Assembly (NCBI RefSeq): GCF_052161615.1
Contig: NZ_CP197417.1
Coordinates: 930,001 to 994,000, forward strand
Direction: 5' to 3'
Length of the DNA: 64,000 bases
From: Aeoliella sp052161615
GTDB lineage: Bacteria > Planctomycetota > Planctomycetia > Pirellulales > Lacipirellulaceae
Shown here: positions 43,583 to 52,134 of the stretch, in pieces
How the letters are laid out: every line of letters begins with the position of its first letter
Position numbering within the stretch: the first letter of the stretch is position 1
Made by a program: the position numbers and the translations under genes
Notes under the pieces: model-generated
Seen by the model: only the letters and a program-made list of their open reading frames with translations
What the model was told of the DNA's origin: nothing
Database searches by the model: none

Positions 43583-43964
43583 ATGAACAGAAGGGAACGA
43601 AGAGAACGAAGGAAGAGTTTGGAGAACAGGAGGCAACGGAGGGCACGGAGGAAAAAAGAAGAGACTCAGTAAGAATCCAATCCTTATTTTCTTCTTCGTT
43701 CTCTTCGTTCCCTTCTGTTCATAATCCCTCTTCTCTGTTCTCTCTGTTGCCTCCTGTTCCCCGGCTTAAAAAAATGGCGTCCGGATACGATCAGAAGGAA
43801 ACAAAGGAAACGAAGGAAGAGTTAGAAGAACAGGAGGCAACAGAGGGCACGGAGGAGATAAATATTCAGGTAGAATCAATCTTCATTTTCTTCTTCGTTC
43901 TCTTCGTTCCCTTCTGTTCAAAAATCTTTCTTCTCTCTGTTCTCTCCGTTTGCTCCTGTTCCCC
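43583..43964. repeat. Purine/pyrimidine inverted repeats, two tandem copies
   Basis: The unit at 43583-43614 (ATGAACAGAAGGGAACGAAG...) is the near-exact reverse complement of 43691-43722, and 43624-43652 pairs with 43732-43760. The whole motif set recurs at 43791-43964. Related units occur at 38095-38221 and 51465-51500. No gene lies between 43406 and 43971; the open frame at 43747-43986 consists of repeat sequence. Confidence 0.82.
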
Positions 43965-43971
43965 ACGTCCG

Positions 43972-45039
43972 TCAACTCGCGAATAAAGTCGACGCTGCGG
44001 GGGGCGATTGGCCCAGGTGCTCATAACCCTTGGTCGTTAGCTTGCGACCGCGGGGGGTGCGGACTACTAGCTCGGTTCGCAGCAGGAATGGTTCAACCTC
44101 GTCGGTCAGCGTGTCGCACGCTGTGTTGAGCGTGTGGGCGACGGCTTCCACGCCGACCGGACCGCCGTGGAACACGCGGAGGATCGTCTCCAGGTACTTG
44201 CGGTCCTGGGGGTCGAGCCCCAAATGATCGACGCCGAGCATCTGGAGTGCGGCGGTGGCTACCTCGCCGGTCATGTCGCCGGTGGCTTTGCTGGTGGCGT
44301 AGTCGCGAACCCAGCGGAGGCGGTTGTTCGCGATGCGTGGCGTGCCGCGACTGGCGCGGGCAATTTGGTGGGCGGCGTCGTCGTCGAGCACGGTGCGAAG
44401 CTTCGCGGCGTTGCGGCGGACGATTTCCATCAATTCGTCGAGCGAATAGAAGTCGAGGTGCTCGCGAATCTGGAAGCGATCCCGCAGCGGTGCCGAGAGC
44501 AAACCCGTTCGCGTCGTCGCGCCGATCAGCGTGAACGGCCTCAGGTTCATGTTCACGGTCCGAGCGTTGACTCCTTCGCCGAGCGTGATGTCGATGCGAA
44601 AGTCTTCCATCGCCGGGTACATGAACTCCTCGACCGCTTTGGGCAGGCGATGGATCTCGTCGATGAACAGCACCGAGCCTTCCTCGGCGTTGGTCAGGTA
44701 GGGGAGCAGGTCCTTCGGCGCAGCGAGCGCCGCACCGCTAGCAATCTGCAGCGGTACGCCCAGCTCGCGGGGTATGCACGTGGCGAACGTGGTCTTGCCG
44801 AGCCCCGGCGGACCGTCGAGCAGGATGTGCCCCAGCGGCTCGCCCCGCTTCGCCGCGGCGTCGACGGCAATGCGAAGCCGCTCGGCGACCTGGCGCTGGC
44901 CGACCATCTCGTTCATCCGCTTGGGGCGGAGCGCTACATCCTCTTCGCCCCCCTTTTCGAGCGGCTTAAAGTGCAACGATTCCTCTGGCAAATCGTCGTC
45001 CCAGGAGTCGTCGGCGGAGAGAATGGTTTCGCGGGGCAT
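43972..45039 (-). CDS. ruvB: Holliday junction branch migration ATPase RuvB
   Basis: RuvB is the hexameric motor that drives branch migration with RuvA. The 355-residue product has LRPKRMNEMVGQRQVAERL, Walker A ILLDGPPGLGKTTFA, Walker B VLFIDEIHRLPKAVEE, sensor GATTRTGLLSAPLRDRF and the winged-helix C-terminus (EPFLLRTELVVRTPRGR). ruvA and ruvC lie 5-7 kb away on the same strand, but unrelated genes lie between, so the set is not one operon. Confidence 0.97.
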   Translation of the reverse strand: MPRETILSADDSWDDDLPEESLHFKPLEKGGEEDVALRPKRMNEMVGQRQVAERLRIAVDAAAKRGEPLGHILLDGPPGLGKTTFATCIPRELGVPLQIASGAALAAPKDLLPYLTNAEEGSVLFIDEIHRLPKAVEEFMYPAMEDFRIDITLGEGVNARTVNMNLRPFTLIGATTRTGLLSAPLRDRFQIREHLDFYSLDELMEIVRRNAAKLRTVLDDDAAHQIARASRGTPRIANNRLRWVRDYATSKATGDMTGEVATAALQMLGVDHLGLDPQDRKYLETILRVFHGGPVGVEAVAHTLNTACDTLTDEVEPFLLRTELVVRTPRGRKLTTKGYEHLGQSPPAASTLFAS

Positions 45040-45189
45040 GGGGGCGTCCGTGCGGTGGTGGCGTCTGGTGTTCGCCCGATCATACCAAATCGTCCCCCCG
45101 GCGTGAAACGTGGTTCGGGGCGGAATACCGAGCGAATCGTGCTATACTCGCCGCTTTCCCGAATCAATTCCTGCAAAACTTTTCCCGGT

Positions 45190-46308
45190 ATGCAGCTCCA
45201 GCCCTACCTCCGCCGTCACACCCGCCAGCCGGAGTTCCTTTGGAAAGTCGTCGTGGCGATCCTGGCCATTGGCGTCATGGTGGCCCTCGCGGTGCAAGCA
45301 CCCGAGCCCGAGGTGGAGATTACCCCGAACCAAGAGCAACAACACGAGCAGTTCGGCGAGCACTTCAGCCAGCAGCAGTTGCTAGCATCCGAAGAGCGAT
45401 GGGCCGAACTGTGGTGGAGCATTCCGACGGCGATGTGGCTCAGTGTCTCGCCCGGTGCCACAGTGTTGGCGGCCATCACCGGCATCTGCTGGTTCACGTT
45501 CCTCTTGCAGGCCGGCCAGCCCTATCGCCCCACCGGCATCCGCTGGTACCTCGCGGCCATCGGCGTCGTGCTCGGCATCGCGAGTGTCTGGCCCACGCTG
45601 TTTCTGATTTGGTGGCAAGAAGCAGGCATGGGGCTCGAAGAATCCACCGAGCTCATCCCGGGGCTTCGTTTCTTTATCCTCGGAGTCGGACTCCGAGAGG
45701 AACTTTCCAAGCTACTCCTCTTCTTGCCGCTCGTGCCGTGGATCATCTGGCGACGGAGCGAACGCGAAGCCCTGCTCGTCGCGGCGTGCGTGGGACTGGG
45801 GTTCGCGATGGAAGAGAACGTCAGCTACTTCTACGGCAGCGCCTTCGCCGCGCCAGGGCGCTACCTCACCGCCAACTTCTTTCACCTTTCCGTTACCGGC
45901 TTGGTAGGCCTCGCCCTTTGCCGCGGCATCTGGAACCCGCGTGAGCGAGCCGGCGAAGCGGTCGCCACGTTCCTGCTGGCTGTCGTGCTACACGGGCTGT
46001 ACGACGCGTTCATCGTGCTCCCGGCACTGCAGCAATATGCCCTGTTCAATAGCGTGCTTTACATCCTGCTCGCGTACCGATTCTTCCACGAGATGCGAAC
46101 TTGGTGGCAATCCCCGGGCGAAACGGTGAGCCTCACCGGGACGTTCCTGTTCTCGATGGCGGTGATCGTCTCGGTGACGCTCGTCTATCTGTCGGCCGAG
46201 ATGGGAATCGAAATGGCCGTTGCTGGATCCTTCGGACAAGCCATCGGCCTCGGCGTGACCATCTACATGTTCCTCCGCGAAGTCCCCGAGTCGATCATCG
46301 ACGTGTAA
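45190..46308 (+). CDS. PrsW-family intramembrane protease
   Basis: The 372-residue product has about eight hydrophobic segments. The family motifs are present: GVGLREELSKLLLFLPLV (EExxK), GFAMEENVSYFYGSAFAAPG (E-E-N) and LHGLYDAFIV (HxxxD). PrsW of Bacillus cleaves an anti-sigma factor; the substrate here is unknown. ATG at 45190 starts a normal N-terminus; the frame is open upstream to 44134, but that part is antisense to ruvB. The gene diverges from ruvB. Confidence 0.88.
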   Translation: MQLQPYLRRHTRQPEFLWKVVVAILAIGVMVALAVQAPEPEVEITPNQEQQHEQFGEHFSQQQLLASEERWAELWWSIPTAMWLSVSPGATVLAAITGICWFTFLLQAGQPYRPTGIRWYLAAIGVVLGIASVWPTLFLIWWQEAGMGLEESTELIPGLRFFILGVGLREELSKLLLFLPLVPWIIWRRSEREALLVAACVGLGFAMEENVSYFYGSAFAAPGRYLTANFFHLSVTGLVGLALCRGIWNPRERAGEAVATFLLAVVLHGLYDAFIVLPALQQYALFNSVLYILLAYRFFHEMRTWWQSPGETVSLTGTFLFSMAVIVSVTLVYLSAEMGIEMAVAGSFGQAIGLGVTIYMFLREVPESIIDV

Positions 46309-46312
46309 GAAA

Positions 46313-46344
46313 ATTGTGGGAGGGCTCTCTGAGCCCGATTTGCC
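46313..46344. repeat. Short hairpin repeat, copy 2 (GGGCTCTCTGAGCCC type)
   Basis: The sequence GAGGGCTCTCTGAGCCCGAT matches 11394-11424 closely. It lies a few bases after the PrsW stop and could also act as a terminator hairpin. Confidence 0.6.
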
Positions 46345-46382
46345 GAGAAGACCGCAAGCTGGAAGCTTACGCCACGAGAGCC

Positions 46383-47255
46383 CTAGTTCGCTTGCAGCAA
46401 CTCGTCCTCGGCGCGCGAGGCGTCGCCGTACGAACGATTTTGCTCGACGAGCTCTAAGAAGCCTTCGAGGGCCGTGTAGTATTCCGGCGGCAGCGGTTCG
46501 TTGTGCGTGCCGTAGGGGATCTCGAAGAATTGTTTCGTCGCGCTGGGTGCACGCTCGGCGAGTTTCCGCGCGAGCTTCACCGGCACCACCTCGTCGGTCG
46601 TGCGATGCGACTGGAACAGCGGGCCTTCGTACGCTTCGATCCGCGCTAGCGAATCGTATCGGTCGAGCATCAGCGTCTTCACCGGCAGCCACGGGTAGTG
46701 GTAGCTCGCGGCGTCGACCATACGGGGGAACGTTGCATCGAGAATCAGCGCCTTCGCGCCACGCTCGGCAGCAACCGCAACGCTCACGCCACCACCCAGC
46801 GACCGACCCACCACCAGCACGTCGTCCGCGCTTGCACCGGTGCGATCGAGCAGCCACTTGTGGGCCGCCAAACCGTCGGCCACCAAACCCTTTTCCGTGG
46901 GTCGGCCTTTGCTCTTGCCGTAGCCGCGATAGTCGTACACCAACACCGTGGCGTCGAGCATCGACTGCAAACGCAAGAGTAAATTAACTTGGTTGCCCAC
47001 GTGCTCGCTGTTGCCGTGCGAGTAGAGCACGATTTGCTTGGGCTTGGGGTGTGGCACAAACCAACCGTGCAGCGGCGTGCCGTCGGCCGATTCGAACCAG
47101 ACATCCTCCTGCTCAATCCACTTGGGATCCCAGTCGCCTTTGCTCTTCGCGGGGGCGGGGTAAACCAGCAGACGCTCGACGGCGCGGATCGGATTGAGAC
47201 TGAAAGCTGGCATACTGGCCGAGGCGGGGCCCGATGGGGGAGGGAGGCGGGGCAT
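46383..47255 (-). CDS. Alpha/beta hydrolase (paralogue 1)
   Basis: The 290-residue product has the cap-less alpha/beta hydrolase core: IVLYSHGNSEHVGNQ (oxyanion HGN), VYDYRGYGKSKGRP, VVGRSLGGGVSVAV with the nucleophilic Ser and FQSHRTTDEVVPVKLA with the Asp; the His lies in YGTHNEPLP. It matches the BEM46/YfhR-like hydrolases. AGGAGG five bases before ATG at 47255 sets the start. The next gene encodes a close paralogue, so the pair arose by tandem duplication. Substrate unknown. Confidence 0.88.
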   Translation of the reverse strand: MPRLPPPSGPASASMPAFSLNPIRAVERLLVYPAPAKSKGDWDPKWIEQEDVWFESADGTPLHGWFVPHPKPKQIVLYSHGNSEHVGNQVNLLLRLQSMLDATVLVYDYRGYGKSKGRPTEKGLVADGLAAHKWLLDRTGASADDVLVVGRSLGGGVSVAVAAERGAKALILDATFPRMVDAASYHYPWLPVKTLMLDRYDSLARIEAYEGPLFQSHRTTDEVVPVKLARKLAERAPSATKQFFEIPYGTHNEPLPPEYYTALEGFLELVEQNRSYGDASRAEDELLQAN

Positions 47256-47378
47256 CACGACCTCCTTCACACTATCGGAAGGCCGAGTCGCGACACAACA
47301 GAGTAGCTCAAAGGTCCTTGTCTGTCGATCGGGTAAAATGCGGGGAATTTGCGGCCTGGTCCGGGTGTTTGGCCTATT

Positions 47379-48269
47379 TCAGGGCGATTTCTCCCCCTTC
47401 AACAGCTGTGCGGGCAACCGCCCACTACCATCCGCAGGTTCGACACTTGGCAAGCCTTCGAGAAACTCCCGCAGCACCGGGTAGTAGCTCGCTGGCTGCG
47501 GCGTGTTGTGATATCCACCCGGAACGTCGACCCACTGTTTTTGCTTGGACAGCACCGCTTCGAATAATCGCCGCGCTTCGCTGTAAGGAATCACCTCGTC
47601 GCTCGTACCATGACTTTGCAGCACGGGGCCATCGTACGCCGCGATCCTGCCAATCGAGTCGTAACGGTTTCGCATGAGTAGCTTCACGGGGAGCCACGGG
47701 TAGTGCACCGCCGCCGCATCAACCATCGTGGCGAAGGTACTTTGCAGCACCAGCGCCTTGGCACCTAGCTTCTCCGCCGCAGCGATTGCCACACCACCAC
47801 CCAGCGAGCGACCCACCAGCACGATCTCGCTCGTGGGTACGCCAGCCCGTTCGGCGAGCCACTGCTGCGCCGCCATGCCATCGGCGATAACCCCAGCTTC
47901 GTTCGGCTTGCCCTCGCTTTTGCCGTAGCCGCGATAGTCGAACACCATCACCGTGGCGTCGAGCTCGTCGCGAAGTTCGTCCATCAGATCGGCGTTGAAC
48001 GCCACGTGCTCGCCATTGCCGTGAAAATAGAGCACGATTTGCTTCGGATCGGGATGCTCGAACAACCAGCCATGCAGCCGCGTCCCATCCGCCGACTGAA
48101 ACTCAACATCCTCATGGTCGAACACGCTGGACACCCAGTCGCCCAACGTCGGTTCGGGCGCGGGATAGACGAGCCAGGTTTCGAGAAACGTCATGACCAG
48201 CAGCACCACGAGGTAGGCAATCAAGAAGGGCTTGGCGAACCACCAGCCCCAGCCCAGCACTTTGGCCAT
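47379..48269 (-). CDS. Membrane-anchored alpha/beta hydrolase (paralogue 2)
   Basis: The 296-residue product shares with the preceding gene FESADGT/FQSADGT, QIVLYFHGNGEHVAFN, VFDYRGYGKSEGKP, LVGRSLGGGVAIAAA and LQSHGTSDEVIPYSEA. Unlike paralogue 1 it has an N-terminal membrane segment (FLIAYLVVLLVMTFLETWLV), so it is probably anchored. AGGAG stands six bases before ATG at 48269. BEM46-like hydrolases have few known substrates. Confidence 0.88.
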   Translation of the reverse strand: MAKVLGWGWWFAKPFLIAYLVVLLVMTFLETWLVYPAPEPTLGDWVSSVFDHEDVEFQSADGTRLHGWLFEHPDPKQIVLYFHGNGEHVAFNADLMDELRDELDATVMVFDYRGYGKSEGKPNEAGVIADGMAAQQWLAERAGVPTSEIVLVGRSLGGGVAIAAAEKLGAKALVLQSTFATMVDAAAVHYPWLPVKLLMRNRYDSIGRIAAYDGPVLQSHGTSDEVIPYSEARRLFEAVLSKQKQWVDVPGGYHNTPQPASYYPVLREFLEGLPSVEPADGSGRLPAQLLKGEKSP

Positions 48270-48402
48270 GTTACACTCCTGCACCAGTTCCGACCAAGTC
48301 ACGACCGATTCGGCCGCGAAGCCGAGGTGCAGCAATTATCGAGGCCAAGCTGCTTAGAGGGAAGTGCAGATGACCAGCAAACGCCTGGAACGAACGCTCG
48401 CC

Positions 48403-49689
48403 CTATCGGCTGAACTTCGCTAGCAGGCCACCCACCGCCATCACGGCGAAAATCACCAGCTTCACGATGCCGCCGTAGCGTTTCGCTTTGCCGGTGGATG
48501 TCTCTTCGACAATCTTGCCGTTTTCGTCTTCCATGAAGTCAAAGGTGATGCCGCACTTGGGACATTTATCGCCAGCGCCCATTTCCCTCGCCGTGTGCCA
48601 AGTGTGATTGCAAGAAGAGCAAGTGTACTCGTTCATCATCACCCCTCCCGATCCGGGATCGGCAGGGGCGCTCGCTGGGAAGGTGGGCTCGTGCATCGAC
48701 GGGCCGGGAGAGAACGACTCGGGGGGACTGGGCGCTGAGTGCGATGGCGTCGATGGTGCCGAGGCCATGCTATCCATCTCGTCTTGCTGCCCACGCATCG
48801 CAGCCCATTGCTCCTCGGCGCGTCGCTCGTTCTCCAGCCGATTCTGCTCCATACGTTCCATCGCCGCGTTGTGGGCCGCCATCGGGTCTGGAGGTGTGGA
48901 CTCTATCGGGCTGGCCGCGCTCGAATCGAACCCCGGATTGGTTCGACCCCGGATCTGGTGCTGCGCGGCTTCAAACAACGTGGCCGGCGCGGCCGCTACT
49001 TGAGGAGGAGGAGGTGAAGGGGCACCGTAACCATTTCCTGAATTGGGCGTTCCCGAACTCGGCGGTGCATTCTGCTGCGCCACCCAATCCTGATCGGTTT
49101 GCGAGAACTGCGCAAGCGGCACTCGCCACTCGCGGTTCTGAAAGAACAACACGACCTTCTCGCCCTCGACGCCACGATACTCCGCGTCGATCTTCTTACC
49201 ATTCGAGTTGGTCCACTCGCGCGATTCGGTGGCTCCTGTTCCACCTGCCATGGGGCTCTCAAACCCCGGTGCCGTGGCGGTAGCCGTGTCGAACACCGTG
49301 GCGAGCAACTGGCGGTCGACATCGCTCAATTGGTCGATGGTCAACTCGACAGACGCGCTTCCTTCTTTGAGCGTTACTTCGTCTCCCTCTTTGTTCTCGA
49401 ACTTCAACCGACGCTTCGTGCCATCGATCATCGTCCATTCGCGCCAACGGTTTAGCTCGCGGACCTTCTTGATCCACTCCTGGTCCGCGTCACTCAGTCG
49501 ACCAACCGGCGCGCGGACGATCTTGCCGTCCTGATCGAGAATGGCGGTGCTGCCCGAGAGCCGCAGCAGCTTGGCGCTCACCGACTTCCCCTCGTCGTCG
49601 GTCCACGATCGTTCGGAGTACTCGACGGCCCAGCTCGGCGCGCACACCAGCGCCGCGAGCACCATGATGGTAGCGGATACAAGTCGCAT
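48403..49689 (-). CDS. Secreted/anchored SHD1-domain protein with zinc ribbon
   Basis: After a signal peptide (SATIMVLAALVCAPSWAVEY) come three SHD1-like repeats (RSWTDDEGKSVSAKLLRLSG; REWTMIDGTKRRLKFENKEG; REWTNSNGKKIDAEYRGVEG), each followed by a segment like LSDADQEWIKK. A Pro/Ser-rich linker leads to a zinc ribbon (YTCSSCNHTWHTAR...DKCPKCG) and a C-terminal hydrophobic helix. SHD1 repeats are common in planctomycete surface proteins and are thought to bind proteins. GGAGG stands upstream of ATG at 49689. Confidence 0.83.
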   Translation of the reverse strand: MRLVSATIMVLAALVCAPSWAVEYSERSWTDDEGKSVSAKLLRLSGSTAILDQDGKIVRAPVGRLSDADQEWIKKVRELNRWREWTMIDGTKRRLKFENKEGDEVTLKEGSASVELTIDQLSDVDRQLLATVFDTATATAPGFESPMAGGTGATESREWTNSNGKKIDAEYRGVEGEKVVLFFQNREWRVPLAQFSQTDQDWVAQQNAPPSSGTPNSGNGYGAPSPPPPQVAAAPATLFEAAQHQIRGRTNPGFDSSAASPIESTPPDPMAAHNAAMERMEQNRLENERRAEEQWAAMRGQQDEMDSMASAPSTPSHSAPSPPESFSPGPSMHEPTFPASAPADPGSGGVMMNEYTCSSCNHTWHTAREMGAGDKCPKCGITFDFMEDENGKIVEETSTGKAKRYGGIVKLVIFAVMAVGGLLAKFSR

Positions 49690-49865
49690 CCCGACCTTCC
49701 TCCCCGTAAGGAAGCCACATCTTAAATGTTAGGAAAAGTGTCCCTCCGGCTGCACAACGGCCGGACTTTCATCCTACCGTCCGGCCCGCGGGTTGCCGAC
49801 AGACAATCTGTCTGAAAAGTCAGAAATTCATCGCCCGCCGGCCCCAGAATGGGGTATTCGCCCTA

Positions 49866-49916
49866 GTACCAGCCTAATAGCGGCGGGGCGCAAGCCCCCC
49901 GGCCAGCCCCTGGTAC
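49866..49916. other. Nested hairpin between ruvA and the SHD1 gene
   Basis: Outer arms GTACCAG/CTGGTAC (49866-49872, 49910-49916) enclose an inner GGGGC-GCAA-GCCCC stem with a GNRA-type loop. It stands about 30 bases past the ruvA stop and may be its terminator; no U-run is seen. Confidence 0.45.
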
Positions 49917-49944
49917 CACCCTGTTTCGCTTCCTGCCAGCCACC

Positions 49945-50562
49945 TCACCGGTTCTCGTACACACTCCGCAGCAATTCCTCGACATCCTTGTACTTCTTCT
50001 TCCGGCCGAACGCGTCGTCCAGCAGTCGCCGAGCGTCCGACTCGCTGTGCCCCAGGGCTCGCAAGGTCTCGAACGCCTCGCTCGCCAGATCGAGTTCGCG
50101 GGGTGCAACGTCGGGTGAGTCGCGGCCAATGAGGAGCGCGAACTTCGGCACCTTCCGCCGCAGCTTGGCAATCACCCGCTCGGCCGTCGCGGGGCCAATG
50201 CCCGGCAGAGCGGCGAGACCCTTGGCGTCCTGATCTTCGATCAGCGCGGCGACTTCTTGCACCGGCCGAACCATCGCCCGCAGCGCCTTCTTCACGCCGA
50301 CGCCATCGACCTGGCAGAAGAGCTCGAAGAACTCGCGCTCGATGCTGAGCGCAAACCCCACCATCCGCGGCGTCATTCGCCCGCGCGAGGGGTCTCCATC
50401 CATGTACTCGATGGTGTGGAGCATGGTCTCTTTGCCGATCGAGTCCTGCAACTGCCGGCGGGTGAACTCGGGGATGAGCACCTCGTACTCAAACGCCCCC
50501 ACAGCCAGCGTCAACGCATCGCCCGCCAGGGCAACCAATCGTCCAGTGATTTTGGTGATCAT
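49945..50562 (-). CDS. ruvA: Holliday junction DNA-binding protein RuvA
   Basis: RuvA binds four-way junctions and recruits RuvB. The 205-residue product starts MITKITGRLVALAGDALTLA, has the two helix-hairpin-helix motifs (VDGVGVKKALRAM; LPGIGPATAERVIAKL) and the C-terminal three-helix domain that contacts RuvB (FETLRALGHSESDARRLLD). It lies downstream of ruvC, with two small genes between. Confidence 0.95.
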   Translation of the reverse strand: MITKITGRLVALAGDALTLAVGAFEYEVLIPEFTRRQLQDSIGKETMLHTIEYMDGDPSRGRMTPRMVGFALSIEREFFELFCQVDGVGVKKALRAMVRPVQEVAALIEDQDAKGLAALPGIGPATAERVIAKLRRKVPKFALLIGRDSPDVAPRELDLASEAFETLRALGHSESDARRLLDDAFGRKKKYKDVEELLRSVYENR

Positions 50563-50616
50563 CGCGGGGGAGGGCTCAGGTAGGGAAGTTGGAAGCGTGC
50601 AATCTTAGCAACTCCC

Positions 50617-50642
50617 TAGCCGGACCGCCACGCGGTCCGGGA
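50617..50642. repeat. TAGCCGG hairpin unit
   Basis: TAGCCGGACCGCCACGCGGT followed by CCGGGA forms a perfect GGACCGC/GCGGTCC stem. It lies just upstream of ruvA and belongs to the TAGCCGG family of palindromes. Confidence 0.65.
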
Positions 50643-50668
50643 GCACCCCCTTCGATCGAGTCGGTATG

Positions 50669-51019
50669 TTAGCCATCAGGGGTAGCGGTCCAGTCTCCCT
50701 CCTTCCCCTTGAAGAAGTCATCGTCGCGATACCAACGAATGTCTGAGACTTCGGTGTTCGATGCAAGCACTTTGTGAATCGCGACGCATAGTGCAGCTAG
50801 TTCGCTGTCGTCGCGAGTTCCGATCCAACGTTTGTAGAACGGCAATTGCGACTGAACAAAAATGAGCCAAACGTCTTCGCCGTCCACTTCGTAACCGCCG
50901 AACCCCAACAAGAAAGGTCGGTTCTGCAGCTTGATCAATGATGCCCATCCCCAGTCTTCCATTACTGGCTCTAATCGAACTCGAATCGTTGGTGTGGAGC
51001 GCAAACCATCCAGCACCAT
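50669..51019 (-). CDS. Hypothetical protein
   Basis: The 116-residue product is soluble and acidic, with IKLQNRPFLLGFGGYEVDGE, VWLIFVQSQLPFYKRWIG and, near the end, WYRDDDFFKGKEGDWTATP. No family is recognised. The pattern of Trp, Asp and short strands resembles small immunity-like or SMI1-type proteins, but that is a guess. Lower GC than the neighbours is apparent. No clear ribosome binding site precedes ATG at 51019. Confidence 0.5.
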   Translation of the reverse strand: MVLDGLRSTPTIRVRLEPVMEDWGWASLIKLQNRPFLLGFGGYEVDGEDVWLIFVQSQLPFYKRWIGTRDDSELAALCVAIHKVLASNTEVSDIRWYRDDDFFKGKEGDWTATPDG

Positions 51020-51132
51020 CCGAGCTGGTTCGTCGCCGAGGCAGTTGGGATTATCTAGGTCAACAGCTCCCCCTCCGTATCGAAAGTTGCATGAGTGAAG
51101 GTGACAAAGGTTCGCATAGAGTAAACGTAAAC

Positions 51133-51372
51133 CTATTGAGCTATCTCGCGAGACTTTTGATTGTCGCCATCTTCAGTTGCTGCGACATCGAACGCCAGAG
51201 CTTGGCGAATGTCCTCTTCCTCTAACTCGGGATACTCACGCGCGAGTTCTTCGCGATTGGGATAGAGGGCTACCGCTTCGAGAACACGGCGGACTGTTAG
51301 CCTCATGCCTCGGATGCAAGGCTGGCCGGACAGTACTGCGGGGTCGATTGTGATTCGGTCGAAGGCGTTCAT
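51133..51372 (-). CDS. DUF433 family protein (putative antitoxin)
   Basis: The 79-residue product has the DUF433 signature FDRITIDPAVLSGQPCIRGM and RLTVRRVLEAVA, then REYPELEEEDIRQALAFDVA, a small DNA-binding fold. Such proteins often pair with a PIN-like toxin encoded directly downstream (DUF5615); none is seen next to this gene, so it may be an orphan. ATG at 51372 is preferred over a GTG twelve bases upstream. Confidence 0.8.
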   Translation of the reverse strand: MNAFDRITIDPAVLSGQPCIRGMRLTVRRVLEAVALYPNREELAREYPELEEEDIRQALAFDVAATEDGDNQKSREIAQ

Positions 51373-51567
51373 GGTCAATTTCACAAGAGAAGTTGATGGC
51401 TAACTTCCTTATAGCCGATTGACCCGATCTGCACCTATCCAGTCCACAAAAACCCGTGCCCTTCGCATTCTCTGTTCCCTCCGTTCCCTCCTGTTCATCC
51501 CGACTTCGCCAGCTAGCTCACAATCCGTGTTTCATCCGTGCCCATCCGTGGCTAGACCAACACCTCT

Positions 51568-52065
51568 CTACTCCCGGTTCATCACCAGCCGGCTCAGGAA
51601 CCAGTGCGTCATCGCGATCGCCAGCGCGTCGGCCACGTCGGGGGGCTCGGGGGTTTCTTTCAGGCCCAGCTCGCGCGTCACAGCGGCCTGCATCTGTACC
51701 TTCGGCGCGCGGCCATTGCCGGTGAGCGTTTTCTTGATCTGCGTCGCCGCGTAATGATTTACTTGTAGGCCGCCAAGTTGGCCAGCCAAGATAATGGCAC
51801 CTCGCGCGTGGCCCATCAGAATGGCCGTCTTTGGGCGTTCGTAGTGCGAGTAAAGCTCTTCAATCGCCATCACCGCGGGCGAGTGCGACTCAATCACCTC
51901 GGTCACCCCGCGATAAACTTCCGCCACACGTTCCGCCAGCGTCCGATTCGCCGAACTCCCACCGCGCACGACACCCGCCTCGACCAGCCGCACCCGCCGG
52001 CCCGACGCTTCAATCACGCCGTAGCCCGTGGTGTTGAGGCCAGGATCGATGCCGAGGATTTTCAT
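51568..52065 (-). CDS. ruvC: Crossover junction endodeoxyribonuclease RuvC
   Basis: RuvC cuts Holliday junctions symmetrically. The 165-residue product has the RNase-H fold with catalytic acids in MKILGIDPGLNTTGYG (Asp), MAIEELYSHYERPKT (Glu) and the C-terminal TPEPPDVADALAIAMTH (Asp pair). ATG at 52065 gives the standard N-terminus. Its first 89 bases are duplicated at 52601-52689, where they start the next gene upstream. Confidence 0.96.
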   Translation of the reverse strand: MKILGIDPGLNTTGYGVIEASGRRVRLVEAGVVRGGSSANRTLAERVAEVYRGVTEVIESHSPAVMAIEELYSHYERPKTAILMGHARGAIILAGQLGGLQVNHYAATQIKKTLTGNGRAPKVQMQAAVTRELGLKETPEPPDVADALAIAMTHWFLSRLVMNRE

Positions 52066-52134
52066 AGAGACAAAAAGGTTGACGATGCAAATGCCGTTAG
52101 TGAATTTAGCACCCAATACTTCTGACGATCGATG

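Noticed and set aside
43747..43986. Small open frame rich in Glu/Lys/Thr and Phe
   Set aside because: It is made entirely of the purine/pyrimidine repeats at 43583-43964.
44134..45189. Upstream extension of the PrsW frame
   Set aside because: It is antisense to ruvB; the family N-terminus starts at 45190.
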